Assembly: GCA_964446385.1 (NCBI GenBank)
Contig: CAYUOH010000011.1
Coordinates: 16,965-80,964 of the forward strand
DNA length: 64,000 nucleotides
Reading direction: 5' to 3'
DNA from: CAYSRC01 sp964446385
GTDB taxonomy: Bacteria; Bacillota; Clostridia; Oscillospirales; Ruminococcaceae
Positions 1 through 7,889 of the stretch are shown here, piece by piece (positions within the stretch are counted from its first letter, which is position 1; the number at the start of each line of letters is the position of its first letter). The notes beneath the pieces were generated by a model. The model did not search any database, was not told where the DNA came from, and saw only the letters and a program-made list of their open reading frames with translations. Position numbers and translations under genes: made by a program.

Positions 1-2
1 AC

Positions 3-176
3 TGCCATCCCGTACCACGGGCCGCAGAAAAACCCGCAAAGCAAAACCGGGAAGTGCATAGGGCTCAAAGCACTGCCTATCTGGGGAATCTGTCCTGTCA
101 GGAACGGCAGCACCAGTGCAACTGCCAGAAACATAGCGGCCAGAATCATTCTTGTAAGTCTTTTTTTGTTACTCAT
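3..176 (-). CDS. ECF transporter S component (5' part only)
   Basis: Membrane subunit of an energy-coupling-factor vitamin importer; only the first 58 codons lie in the window, the rest is off the left edge. The start at 176 is set by a GGAGG ribosome site about 8 bases upstream. The visible part has a basic N-terminus, one hydrophobic segment (residues about 8-24) and the stretch GQIPQIGSALSPMHFPVLL, which is characteristic of S components of the PanT-like/unknown-substrate group. The substrate cannot be told from this fragment. It lies 122 bases downstream of thrB on the same strand with no clear terminator between, so read-through from the thr genes is possible. Confidence 0.7.
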   Translation of the reverse strand, partial: MSNKKRLTRMILAAMFLAVALVLPFLTGQIPQIGSALSPMHFPVLLCGFFCGPWYGMA

Positions 177-298
177 AACTGCACCTCCGCAGCAATAATC
201 TGTTTTGAATATCAATTTATCATATCATTCCGGCTACAACAAGCTCCCCGGGGGTATTAATTTTTTAGATTTTTTGATTCTATAAAATTGTTTCTGTT

Positions 299-1177
299 TT
301 ATTCCGTTATCTCCCGAGCGCCTTCGACATCGATTCTGAGGGAAAGTGTTTTCCAACCGGGAAATTCTTCTGAAATCCGGCATGACAGATCCCGGTAAAT
401 TCCCGAATCGGATGAAATACACAGGAGTGTGCTTCCGGCGCCCGAAATACAAATACCCTCAGCACCAAGATTCCGTGCGATTTCCTCTGCCCTGTCGCAT
501 CCGGGTATAAGCGGCTTACGGTAAGGCTCGTGGATTCTGTCATCCAAAGCGGTACGCAGCATGTCGCTGTCACCCGTTTCAATAGCCTTAATAAGGAGCG
601 GTATACGCCCGATATTGAATACCGCATCGGATCGGCTGTAACTTTGAGGCAAAGCACTCCTTGCAAGCGAAGTCGGGAGTTCGGTATCCGGAACAAGAGC
701 GGTGAAGCTCCAGCGTTCACTGATATCAAACTGCGCAACCTTTATTCCCGATTCGTCCGATACCGCCGCGCAGAAACCGCCGTATACCGCCGGTGCCGCG
801 TTGTCGGGATGCCCCTCAACCGCAGCCGCGGCGCGTAGTATTCCTTTACGTCCCAGATTCAGATTCAGAAGTTTGTCTGCGGCAAAAGCTCCGGCAACGC
901 TCAGAGCGGCCGAACTGCCGAGTCCGCGGGAAACCGGCACATCGCATTCCCCGAAACATACGGAAACGGGGGCCGGAATCACGCCGGCAAAACGGCATGC
1001 GCTTTTATACCCGGCAACGGCAATATTATCCTCATTGCAGTATTTTTTTTCACATCCGAAAACCGAAAACTTGTCTGCTGCTGAAAATTCCAGCCTGTTG
1101 TATAAATCCCATGCAATGCCCAGACAGTCGAAACCCGGGCCAATATTCGCCGATGTGGCTGGAACTATAATTTTCAT
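299..1177 (-). CDS. thrB: homoserine kinase
   Basis: Phosphorylates L-homoserine with ATP to O-phosphohomoserine, the penultimate step of threonine synthesis in the cytoplasm. The 292-residue protein has normal family length. GHMP-kinase signatures are all present: the N-terminal PATSANIGPGFDCLG (residues 6-20), the phosphate-binding PVSRGLGSSAA (81-91), EGHPDNAAPAVYGG (121-134) and the C-terminal GICISGAGST (241-250). It is the last gene of the leftward run regulator-thrC-thrB, starting 12 bases after thrC with an AAAGG ribosome site, so it is almost certainly co-transcribed with thrC. Confidence 0.95.
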   Translation of the reverse strand: MKIIVPATSANIGPGFDCLGIAWDLYNRLEFSAADKFSVFGCEKKYCNEDNIAVAGYKSACRFAGVIPAPVSVCFGECDVPVSRGLGSSAALSVAGAFAADKLLNLNLGRKGILRAAAAVEGHPDNAAPAVYGGFCAAVSDESGIKVAQFDISERWSFTALVPDTELPTSLARSALPQSYSRSDAVFNIGRIPLLIKAIETGDSDMLRTALDDRIHEPYRKPLIPGCDRAEEIARNLGAEGICISGAGSTLLCISSDSGIYRDLSCRISEEFPGWKTLSLRIDVEGAREITE

Positions 1178-1189
1178 GAAAGCCTTTCT

Positions 1190-2659
1190 TTACCCCAGCA
1201 GACTGCTGAGAATATAATCGGTAATGCTGTCCTTCTCGATGACGTCGGTAAAACGTACCGGCTTATCCGCCAATCCGGCAAGATTCTCCGGTACAGGGAT
1301 TCCGGATATTTCACTCAAACGACTCATATTATTAAAGACATCGCCACCCGGCTGTTCCCCAATTCCCCGCAGAACAGCATCGGAAAATTTAAAAGGTGAA
1401 GCCGTTGACAGCACAGCCACCGGCACGTCGCCGTAATGTTTTTTATAATTCTCGGCTGCACCGAACGCAACGGCTGTATGGGTATCACATAGATATCCGT
1501 AATCATTCCACACATGGCCTATTACGTCAAGTGTCTGCTGTTCGTCAATAAAAACTCCGGTGAAATCTTCACCGATTGATTTCTGCATTTCATGACTTAC
1601 AGTGTATTCTCCTTCGGAGGACAGGCTGTTCATCAGACGCGAAACAAGCGCACAGTCTCCGCCGGATTTGTAGAAAAGCAGCCTTTCGAGGTTGGAGGAT
1701 ACCAGAATATCCATTGACGGACTTTGAGTTTTATACAGAGGACGTTTACGGTTGTAAACACCTGTATTCAAAAAATCCGTAAGCACATTGTTGCGGTTGC
1801 TGGCACATATCAGCCGGTCTACCGGCAAGCCCATCAATTTGGCAAGGTAACCGGCCAGAATATCACCGAAATTACCCGTCGGAACAACGAAATTAAGCCT
1901 GTCGCCAAATTTAAGTTTTCCGGCTGCGATCATTTTGGAATATGTAATAAAGTAATATGCTACCTGGGGAACCAGACGCCCGATATTTATGGAATTAGCA
2001 GAGGAAAGGCTTATACCCGCAGAAAACAACCGTTCATTATTCTGCAGAGCTGAAAAGGCTGTTTTCACTCCGCTCTGGCAATCATCAAAATCACCCTTTA
2101 CTGCGCAGACGTTTACATTAGAGCCGGACTGGGTCGTCATCTGAAGCTTCTGAATGTCCGATACGCCGCTGTTCGGGTAGAATACAGAAATTTTTGTACC
2201 CTCAACATCCCTGAAGCCTTCCAGAGCAGCTTTTCCGGTATCACCGGATGTGGCTGTAAGAATAACGGTCTGTCCGCTTATGCCCTCGGTTGCCCGTGCA
2301 TTTGTCATCAGCAGAGGGAGAACCGACAGCGCCACATCCTTGAATGCGGATGTGGGGCCGTGGAAAAGCTCGCATACCGCAAAATCCCCTGCGTAAACAA
2401 CAGGAGTAATGTCGGCACTTGAAAATTTATTGCGGTATGCCCTGCCGATTATTTCCGCGGGGTTATCAAAACCCGGCAGAAGTGCTCCGAGTATTCCTGA
2501 GGCTATACCGTAAGGGGTATCCTTCACACAGGCTTCAGCGTCAAACGGACGGCGGGATACTTCGGGATCCACATACAGCCCGCCATCCGGGGCAATACCC
2601 TTTACCACTGCGAAAGTATCGGAAACAAATTCACGTGAGCGAGTACTTTGAAGTTTCAT
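1190..2659 (-). CDS. thrC: threonine synthase
   Basis: PLP enzyme converting O-phosphohomoserine to threonine and phosphate. At 489 residues it belongs to the longer fungal/proteobacterial-like class rather than the ~350-residue Bacillus class. The PLP lysine is K107 in HGPTSAFKDVAL, and the phosphate-cradle TATSGDTGKAALEG follows at about 134-147. Near the C-terminus ILSTASPFKFSDAVL is typical of this class. The start is supported by a GGAG site. It lies 7 bases downstream of the ACT-domain regulator gene and 12 bases upstream of thrB, giving a compact three-gene operon. Confidence 0.95.
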   Translation of the reverse strand: MKLQSTRSREFVSDTFAVVKGIAPDGGLYVDPEVSRRPFDAEACVKDTPYGIASGILGALLPGFDNPAEIIGRAYRNKFSSADITPVVYAGDFAVCELFHGPTSAFKDVALSVLPLLMTNARATEGISGQTVILTATSGDTGKAALEGFRDVEGTKISVFYPNSGVSDIQKLQMTTQSGSNVNVCAVKGDFDDCQSGVKTAFSALQNNERLFSAGISLSSANSINIGRLVPQVAYYFITYSKMIAAGKLKFGDRLNFVVPTGNFGDILAGYLAKLMGLPVDRLICASNRNNVLTDFLNTGVYNRKRPLYKTQSPSMDILVSSNLERLLFYKSGGDCALVSRLMNSLSSEGEYTVSHEMQKSIGEDFTGVFIDEQQTLDVIGHVWNDYGYLCDTHTAVAFGAAENYKKHYGDVPVAVLSTASPFKFSDAVLRGIGEQPGGDVFNNMSRLSEISGIPVPENLAGLADKPVRFTDVIEKDSITDYILSSLLG

Positions 2660-2666
2660 ATTGTTA

Positions 2667-3104
2667 TTACTCCATAGATAGAATTTTTACATTATCTGTA
2701 CCGGGACTTTCGGACAGGATTTTCACAAGGTCGTCCGTATCTTGTGACATTTCGCTGATATCTACCGTAAGCATAAGAGCCGCCTTTCCGTTGATGGGCA
2801 TGCTCTGGTTAATGGAAAGAATACTGATACTGGCAACTGACAACCTGGTAAGCAGGGCACTCAGCACACCTGTTTCGTGGTCCAGCATAGCCGACAGCAC
2901 GGCCATACGGCCACGGTTCATATTGGATCGTTCAAGGATATAGTCCTTATACTTATAATATGTACTTCGGGAAATACCCGCCATCCTTGTGGCCTCCACC
3001 ACATCCCTGGCACGTCCGATTTCAAGAAGATTACGGGCCTTTACAACCTTTTCATAGGTCTCGGGAAGGATACTGCGGTGCACCAGATAATATTGTACAT
3101 CCAT
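2667..3104 (-). CDS. ACT-domain HTH protein, UPF0735/PheB (ThrR-like) family
   Basis: A 145-residue protein with two parts. An N-terminal helix-turn-helix-like segment has EATRMAGISRSTYYKYKDYI (residues about 38-57); a C-terminal ACT domain runs from about 70 and includes GVLSALLTRLSVASISILS. This is the UPF0735/PheB architecture. From memory, the Bacillus subtilis member has been described as a repressor (ThrR) of hom-thrCB; the position here, first gene of the thrCB operon and divergent from hom, fits that role, with threonine or a related amino acid as a plausible ACT ligand. The open frame continues upstream to 3311, but the start at 3104 is chosen because AAAGGG lies just upstream and family homology begins there. 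Confidence 0.85.
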   Translation of the reverse strand: MDVQYYLVHRSILPETYEKVVKARNLLEIGRARDVVEATRMAGISRSTYYKYKDYILERSNMNRGRMAVLSAMLDHETGVLSALLTRLSVASISILSINQSMPINGKAALMLTVDISEMSQDTDDLVKILSESPGTDNVKILSME

Positions 3105-3150
3105 ACATTCTGTGCCCTTTCTTTTGGTAAATCTTTGTTCATAAAAGCGC

Positions 3151-3179
3151 TTGTAATTAACACTTGAATATGATACACT
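3151..3179 (+). promoter_or_regulatory. promoter for hom-lysC-asd
   Basis: TTGTAA at 3151-3156, 17-base spacer, TACACT at 3174-3179 preceded by TGA (extended -10). It lies about 70 bases upstream of the hom start. The two arms of an inverted repeat, ACACTTG (3160-3166) and CAAGTGT (3196-3202), flank the -10 and the likely start site, and are a candidate operator. Confidence 0.5.
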
Positions 3180-3247
3180 GTCCGAGTAAAAAAAACAAGT
3201 GTCTTTCTTTCGCGGACACGTACTATTTTTCTGTTTGGAGGTACAAA

Positions 3248-4402
3248 ATGAAAGTAGCGGTTTTAGGGTTCGGAAATGTTGGCGTAGGTGTCTATCACAT
3301 GCTTGAAACATCCCCCGGATTTATGCCCGGCCCCGTGTTGGAGATTCCGGAAAAAGCCACCGAAAATTATATGGTCACTGACCTGGACGACATTCTGACC
3401 GACCTGACCGTTGAGGCTGTGGTAGAAGCTATGGGCAACGTTCACCCCGCTTACGAATTTGCTTGCAGGGCAATGGAAGCAGGAAAACATTTTGTTACAT
3501 CCAACAAGGTACTTGTTGCCGAAAAGGGCCCGGACCTTGCGTCCCTTGCCGCAAAGAAAGGGGTAGGATTTATGTTTAGCGCGGCATGCGGAGGTGCAAT
3601 ACCCTATCTTTACAATCTGAAAATAGCCGTGAACGGCGGTGAAACCATCCAATCGCTTTCCGGACTGCTTAACGGCACAACAAACTATATTCTCGACCGT
3701 ATGCAAGCCGCCGGAATGTCTTTTGACGAGGCTCTTGCCGAGGCCAATAATCTCGGATATGCCGAGGCTGATCCTACCGCAGACTTGAGCGGCCTTGATA
3801 CCCTTCGCAAGATTATGCTGGCTTGTGCCGTATCTTACAATATGATGCCCACCGACGGTATGAACTGTGAAGGAATCGAAAATTTTACCGCCGAGGACGC
3901 CAGACATATTAACGAAATAGGCTATGTGTGCCGACTTAAAGCCAAGGCCAAATATGTCGACGCCAATCTCAGAGCATACGTTGAACCCACCCTGTGCGCA
4001 TACGGATCACCCGAAAGCACTGTAACGCTGAACGGAAATATGGCCCGTTACATAGGCATGTACAGCAATACAATAACGCTGTTCGGCCAGGGTGCCGGAC
4101 GTTATCCAACAGCATCCGCCGTAATGAGAGACCTGGTATCTATAAAGAACGGCATGAGCAACATGCTCGGCGAAGCCTGTAAAAGAGTACCGGTTGATAA
4201 TTCCGACAGTATGCATATTTACTATCTTCGTATGCCGGTCGAATACGCAGACGACCTTCTTTCTGAAATCTTCACTCAGGAGGACGGCATAGTACGCGGC
4301 ATTACCGAAAAAGTTTCCGTAAAGGATATGCACGGCATAGTATCGGAGATAAGAGCAAACGGTGACGAGGTATTCTTCGCGGCCGTTGAAAGAAAGAAGT
4401 AA
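3248..4402 (+). CDS. hom: homoserine dehydrogenase
   Basis: Reduces aspartate semialdehyde to homoserine with NAD(P)H, at the branch leading to threonine and methionine. The Rossmann motif GFGNVGVGV is at residues 6-14. The catalytic domain shows SAACGGAIPYL, GLLNGTTNYIL and GYAEADPTADLSGLD. At 384 residues it is shorter than the ~430-residue Bacillus-type enzyme: the catalytic domain ends near 310 and only about 70 residues follow, resembling a curtailed ACT domain (YYLRMPVEYADDLLSEIF). The start at 3248 has GGAGG directly upstream; the frame is open further 5' but without a ribosome site. First gene of hom-lysC-asd. Confidence 0.93.
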   Translation: MKVAVLGFGNVGVGVYHMLETSPGFMPGPVLEIPEKATENYMVTDLDDILTDLTVEAVVEAMGNVHPAYEFACRAMEAGKHFVTSNKVLVAEKGPDLASLAAKKGVGFMFSAACGGAIPYLYNLKIAVNGGETIQSLSGLLNGTTNYILDRMQAAGMSFDEALAEANNLGYAEADPTADLSGLDTLRKIMLACAVSYNMMPTDGMNCEGIENFTAEDARHINEIGYVCRLKAKAKYVDANLRAYVEPTLCAYGSPESTVTLNGNMARYIGMYSNTITLFGQGAGRYPTASAVMRDLVSIKNGMSNMLGEACKRVPVDNSDSMHIYYLRMPVEYADDLLSEIFTQEDGIVRGITEKVSVKDMHGIVSEIRANGDEVFFAAVERKK

Positions 4403-4406
4403 TTAT

Positions 4407-5723
4407 ATGGTTAAAGTAACGAAATTCGGTGGCAGCTCGGTTGCCGGCTCAGGTCAGTTCAAAAAAGTTAAAGATATAATATTTTCTGATGCTCTGCGCA
4501 AGGTTGTGGTAATATCCGCAAGCGGAAAGCGTAACTCCGACGACCACAAGATGACGGATCTGCTTTATCTTTGCCACGCCCATCTTCAGTACGGCGTATC
4601 CTGCGAGTCCATCATTAAGGAACTCCGTTCACGTTTTGAAGAAATAAAAAAAGAACTTGGCATAGAGGACGATATCCTCGAGGATTTCGACAGCTACAGC
4701 TCAAAGTTGAGCAAGGATACCTCACGTGACGAGCTGGTTTCCCGCGGCGAATATTACACATCAAGGCTGATGGCATCGTATCTGGGATATACCTTCGTAG
4801 ATGCAGCCAAGGTCGTGTTTTTCGGTTTAGATGGTTTACTTGACAGCAACAAAACCTACACCGCTATCCGGGAAGCATACGAAAAGTACGAGAATATCGT
4901 AATCCCCGGATTTTACGGCAGCCTTCCGGGAGGCAAGGTTAAGGTCATGGCCCGCGGCGGAAGCGATATCACCGGTTCTCTTGCCGCTGCCGCGCTTAAG
5001 GCTGAGGTTTATGAAAACTGGACCGACGTATCCGGCGTGCTGATGGCCGACCCAAAAATAGTCGACAACCCGAAGCCCATTTCCATGATGACCTACGCAG
5101 AGCTGCGCGAGCTGGCGTTTCTCGGCGCATCCGTTCTGCAGGAGGAATCGGTACAGCCCGTTCGAGACGCCTGTGTTCCCCTTAACATACGCAATACCAA
5201 CCGTCCACAGGATTTCGGTACCGTTATCGTTGAAAAAGTGGACGAGGAAAATATGTACCACGACCGCTTTATCACCGGTATTGCAGGACGTAAAAACTTT
5301 ACGGCGGTTACAGTTACCAAACATAATATGGTAATACCCGAGGTCCTCAAGGAAGTACTCGAAATATTCGTGAAATATCACGCTTCGGTAGAGCATATTA
5401 CCCTCGGTTTGGATTCCTTCTCGCTTGTTACGTCAAGCTCAGCGTTGGGTGATGCTATCTATGAGGTTATTGCCGATATTCAGAAAACCTGCCAGCCCGA
5501 TGACATCTCTACCAAGGAAGGACTTGCTCTTATAGCTGCTGTCGGACGCAAGATGTCATTAAGGCCAGGCATTTCCGGCCGTCTGTTCAATGCTCTCGGA
5601 GAAAAGGGCGTTAACATCAGAACCATTGCCCAGGGTTCCGACGAGCTAAGTATTATTGTTGGTGTGGATAACAAGGATTTTGATACCACTGTACGGGTCC
5701 TTTACGAAAGCTTCGCAGGATAA
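4407..5723 (+). CDS. lysC: aspartate kinase (monofunctional)
   Basis: Phosphorylates aspartate, the committed step to lysine, threonine and methionine. The 438-residue protein begins with the kinase motif KFGGSSVAGSGQFKKV (residues 4-19). It continues with MARGGSDITGSLAAAALKAE around 190-210 and TDVSGVLMADPKIV, and ends in a tandem ACT region (LALIAAVGRKMSLRPGISGRLF in part). The start four bases after the hom stop is chosen because homology begins there; the ribosome site is weak (GAAAGAAG), so translation may be coupled to hom. The two C-terminal ACT units imply feedback inhibition by an end-product amino acid, which cannot be identified from sequence alone. Confidence 0.93.
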   Translation: MVKVTKFGGSSVAGSGQFKKVKDIIFSDALRKVVVISASGKRNSDDHKMTDLLYLCHAHLQYGVSCESIIKELRSRFEEIKKELGIEDDILEDFDSYSSKLSKDTSRDELVSRGEYYTSRLMASYLGYTFVDAAKVVFFGLDGLLDSNKTYTAIREAYEKYENIVIPGFYGSLPGGKVKVMARGGSDITGSLAAAALKAEVYENWTDVSGVLMADPKIVDNPKPISMMTYAELRELAFLGASVLQEESVQPVRDACVPLNIRNTNRPQDFGTVIVEKVDEENMYHDRFITGIAGRKNFTAVTVTKHNMVIPEVLKEVLEIFVKYHASVEHITLGLDSFSLVTSSSALGDAIYEVIADIQKTCQPDDISTKEGLALIAAVGRKMSLRPGISGRLFNALGEKGVNIRTIAQGSDELSIIVGVDNKDFDTTVRVLYESFAG

Positions 5724-5737
5724 GGAGAAATTAACAA

Positions 5738-6742
5738 ATGAAGAAGTACAATATTGCTGTCCTGGGTGCCACAGGCGCCGTGGGACGTGAAATGCTGAAG
5801 GTTCTTGAGGAATATGATATTCCAGTAAATGAGCTGCGTCCGTTAGCCAGCGCTCACAGTGCAGGAAAGACCGTCCCGTTCAAAGGCGGAGAACTTGTAG
5901 TACAGGAAGCCGCGGACGACTCCTTTGAAGGAATGGACTTTGTACTGGGTGCTGTGGGTAATGGTCTAGCCAAACAGTTTACACCCGCTATTAAGGCTTC
6001 CGGCGCAATTTTTATTGACAACAGCAGCTCCTACCGCCTTAATCCGGACGTTCCCCTTGTTGTCCCTGAGATTAACGGAGAGGATGCGTTCAAAAACAGC
6101 GGTATTATTGCCAACCCCAACTGCTCCACAATCATCACGGTTATGGCTGTGGCGGCCTTGGCAAAACTCAGCCCAATCGTTACCATTAACGCCTGCACAT
6201 ACCAGGCGGTATCCGGAGCCGGTCAGGGTGGCCAAGTAGAGCTTGAAGATCAGCTGGACGCCTTCGCAGAAGGCCGGGAGATAACTCATAAGATATTCCC
6301 TACTCAGATAGCCATGAACGTTATTCCCTATATCGGAAGCTATATTGACAACGGATACACTACCGAAGAAATGAAGATGCAAAACGAAGGCCGCAAAATA
6401 CTGCATCTCCCCGATATGAAATGTACCTGCACCTGTGTACGTGTTCCCGTAATGCGTTCTCATTCCATCTCCGTCACAGTAAAGTTAAAAGATTACGTAT
6501 CGGTTGAGGATGCCCGCAAAGCAATAGCTTCCTTCCCCGGGGTCAAAATTGCCGATGATCTTGACGGCAGGGATTATCCCACTCCTCTCGACACAAGCAA
6601 TCAGGATACCGTTTATGTCGGGCGTATTCGCCGTGATCTCTGCAACGACAACGGACTGACACTGTGGTGCTGCGGTGACCAGATCAGAAAGGGTGCCGCT
6701 TCCAATGCAGTCCAGATCCTACAGTATCTGATAAAGGAATAA
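5738..6742 (+). CDS. asd: aspartate-semialdehyde dehydrogenase
   Basis: Reduces aspartyl phosphate to aspartate semialdehyde with NADPH, supplying the hom reaction encoded upstream. The 334-residue protein carries the NADP loop GATGAVGREML (residues 10-20). The catalytic cysteine is C129 in NPNCSTI, and QAVSGAGQGG follows. Toward the C-terminus are VPVMRSHSISV and the typical ending DQIRKGAASNAVQI. The start has an AAGGAG site. Last gene of hom-lysC-asd, followed by a strong hairpin terminator. Confidence 0.95.
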   Translation: MKKYNIAVLGATGAVGREMLKVLEEYDIPVNELRPLASAHSAGKTVPFKGGELVVQEAADDSFEGMDFVLGAVGNGLAKQFTPAIKASGAIFIDNSSSYRLNPDVPLVVPEINGEDAFKNSGIIANPNCSTIITVMAVAALAKLSPIVTINACTYQAVSGAGQGGQVELEDQLDAFAEGREITHKIFPTQIAMNVIPYIGSYIDNGYTTEEMKMQNEGRKILHLPDMKCTCTCVRVPVMRSHSISVTVKLKDYVSVEDARKAIASFPGVKIADDLDGRDYPTPLDTSNQDTVYVGRIRRDLCNDNGLTLWCCGDQIRKGAASNAVQILQYLIKE

Positions 6743-6758
6743 TACTTAAAAACGAATA

Positions 6759-6798
6759 AAGGGCAGTCTGTTTTAGTAACAGGCTGCCCTTATTTTTT
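6759..6798. terminator. terminator after asd, possibly bidirectional
   Basis: Inverted repeat AAGGGCAGTCTG / CAGGCTGCCCTT with a short loop, followed by ATTTTTTAT on the + strand. It separates asd from the convergent nucleosidase gene. Confidence 0.85.
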
Positions 6799-6808
6799 AT
6801 GAGATATG

Positions 6809-7588
6809 TTATTTCCCGGCAATAACTGCCTTGATTACGTCAAGAACATAGGCCTGACAATCATTGCTGAAGCGTTCGTCGAACAGCTCTTCCGGGTAAA
6901 GATGGCTGTTGCTGAGAATCCGTACTGCCAGCATCGGGACACCGAAATGCCTGCAGATCTGGCCAACGGCAAAGCCCTCCATTTCCTCGCAGTCGGTACC
7001 AAACTTTTCGTGATAGAACAGAATACGGTCTACTTCTTTGTTCCAGATATCGGCACTGGCAATAGTACCGCGAAGCAGTTTTCCGCCGATGTATTTTACA
7101 CCCATGGCTGTCTTCAGAAGGCCTTCGTCACTGTGCAGGACCTGAACACGGACGATATTCCCGTCTACCGGCATCTCCTCACCGGGGTAGGTCCATTCGG
7201 GATAGTAACTTCCCTCTCCCGCCTCGCGGTCAAGAGTATAGTAGCTCCCCAGCTCCACAAGGTTTTCACCAAGAACGATATCTCCCTGATGAAGCCCGGG
7301 AGTGTGACCTCCGGAAGTACCGCAGATTATTACAACACATGGATTATAAGCCGTTACTGCAAGTACAGTTGTTGCAGTGGAATTAACCATTCCGATAAGA
7401 CTGCGTGCAGCTACAACGGGGTAACCGTTTATTGTTCCGGAGGTAAAACGGTACTCGCCGATTTTAGCCACAACGGGGTTTTCAAGCTCTTTTTCGATAT
7501 CATCGATTTCACAGTCCATAGGGCCTATTACGACTATCGGCCTTTTCTCATTATCGGGTGCGTTTTCGTTTATAGTAAATCCGGTCAC
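6809..7588 (-). CDS. phosphorylase-superfamily nucleosidase (MTA/SAH nucleosidase-like)
   Basis: Predicted to split a purine nucleoside such as methylthioadenosine or S-adenosylhomocysteine. The 259-residue sequence has the family glycine motif IICGTSGGHTPGL (residues about 87-99), GTIASADIWNKE (174-185), the ribose-binding DCEEMEGFAVGQIC (199-212) and RILSNS (223-228). In classical MTA/SAH nucleosidases a catalytic Asp follows the Ser of this last motif; here it is Asn, so exact substrate and mechanism are open. The start is GTG at 7588, preceded by AGGAG at 7 bases. It stands alone, convergent with asd and divergent from the esterase gene. Confidence 0.8.
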   Translation of the reverse strand: MTGFTINENAPDNEKRPIVVIGPMDCEIDDIEKELENPVVAKIGEYRFTSGTINGYPVVAARSLIGMVNSTATTVLAVTAYNPCVVIICGTSGGHTPGLHQGDIVLGENLVELGSYYTLDREAGEGSYYPEWTYPGEEMPVDGNIVRVQVLHSDEGLLKTAMGVKYIGGKLLRGTIASADIWNKEVDRILFYHEKFGTDCEEMEGFAVGQICRHFGVPMLAVRILSNSHLYPEELFDERFSNDCQAYVLDVIKAVIAGK

Positions 7589-7889
7589 ATCGTACTCCTG
7601 AAGAAATATTTTCCAATATGATTTTCACGTGCAAACTCGCTGAATAATTCTAACATCACCCAGAAGGTCATTTCAACTGTATATAGTTATAACGACACCT
7701 TTTTTGTGTTTCCTGTTGCCTCCTTTGATGTATACAATAAACACCGTTCGGGTGTACAATATTCATAAAGAACAGCTTGCGTCAGCCGTATTATTAAATA
7801 ATTAAAGATATACTTCGTATGTTATTTATTGCGGCGTAAATACCGCATGGATAGTATAGAAAACATAATTTCAAACGGAGGACTTACAA
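7589..7889. other. divergent intergenic region, no gene seen
   Basis: AT-rich 301 bases between the nucleosidase and esterase genes. It holds a small hairpin, ACACCGTTCGGGTGT (about 7741-7755), and another weak one near 7834-7849 (GCGG...CCGC). I recognise no riboswitch or small ORF. Promoters for both flanking genes must lie here, but no element is close enough to consensus to name. Confidence 0.5.

Noticed and set aside
246..254. CCCCGGGGG palindrome near thrB
   Set aside because: Too short to form a hairpin with a proper loop, and no U-tract in the direction of thrB transcription.
3179..3219. Alternative hairpins (TGTCCG/CGGACA and GTGTC/GACAC) as an attenuator before hom
   Set aside because: The first arm lies at or upstream of the predicted start site, the stems are short, and there is no leader peptide rich in Thr, Ile or Met.
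6806..7621. 271-codon + strand frame over the nucleosidase gene
   Set aside because: Composition and motifs support the minus-strand gene; the + frame also runs across the terminator.
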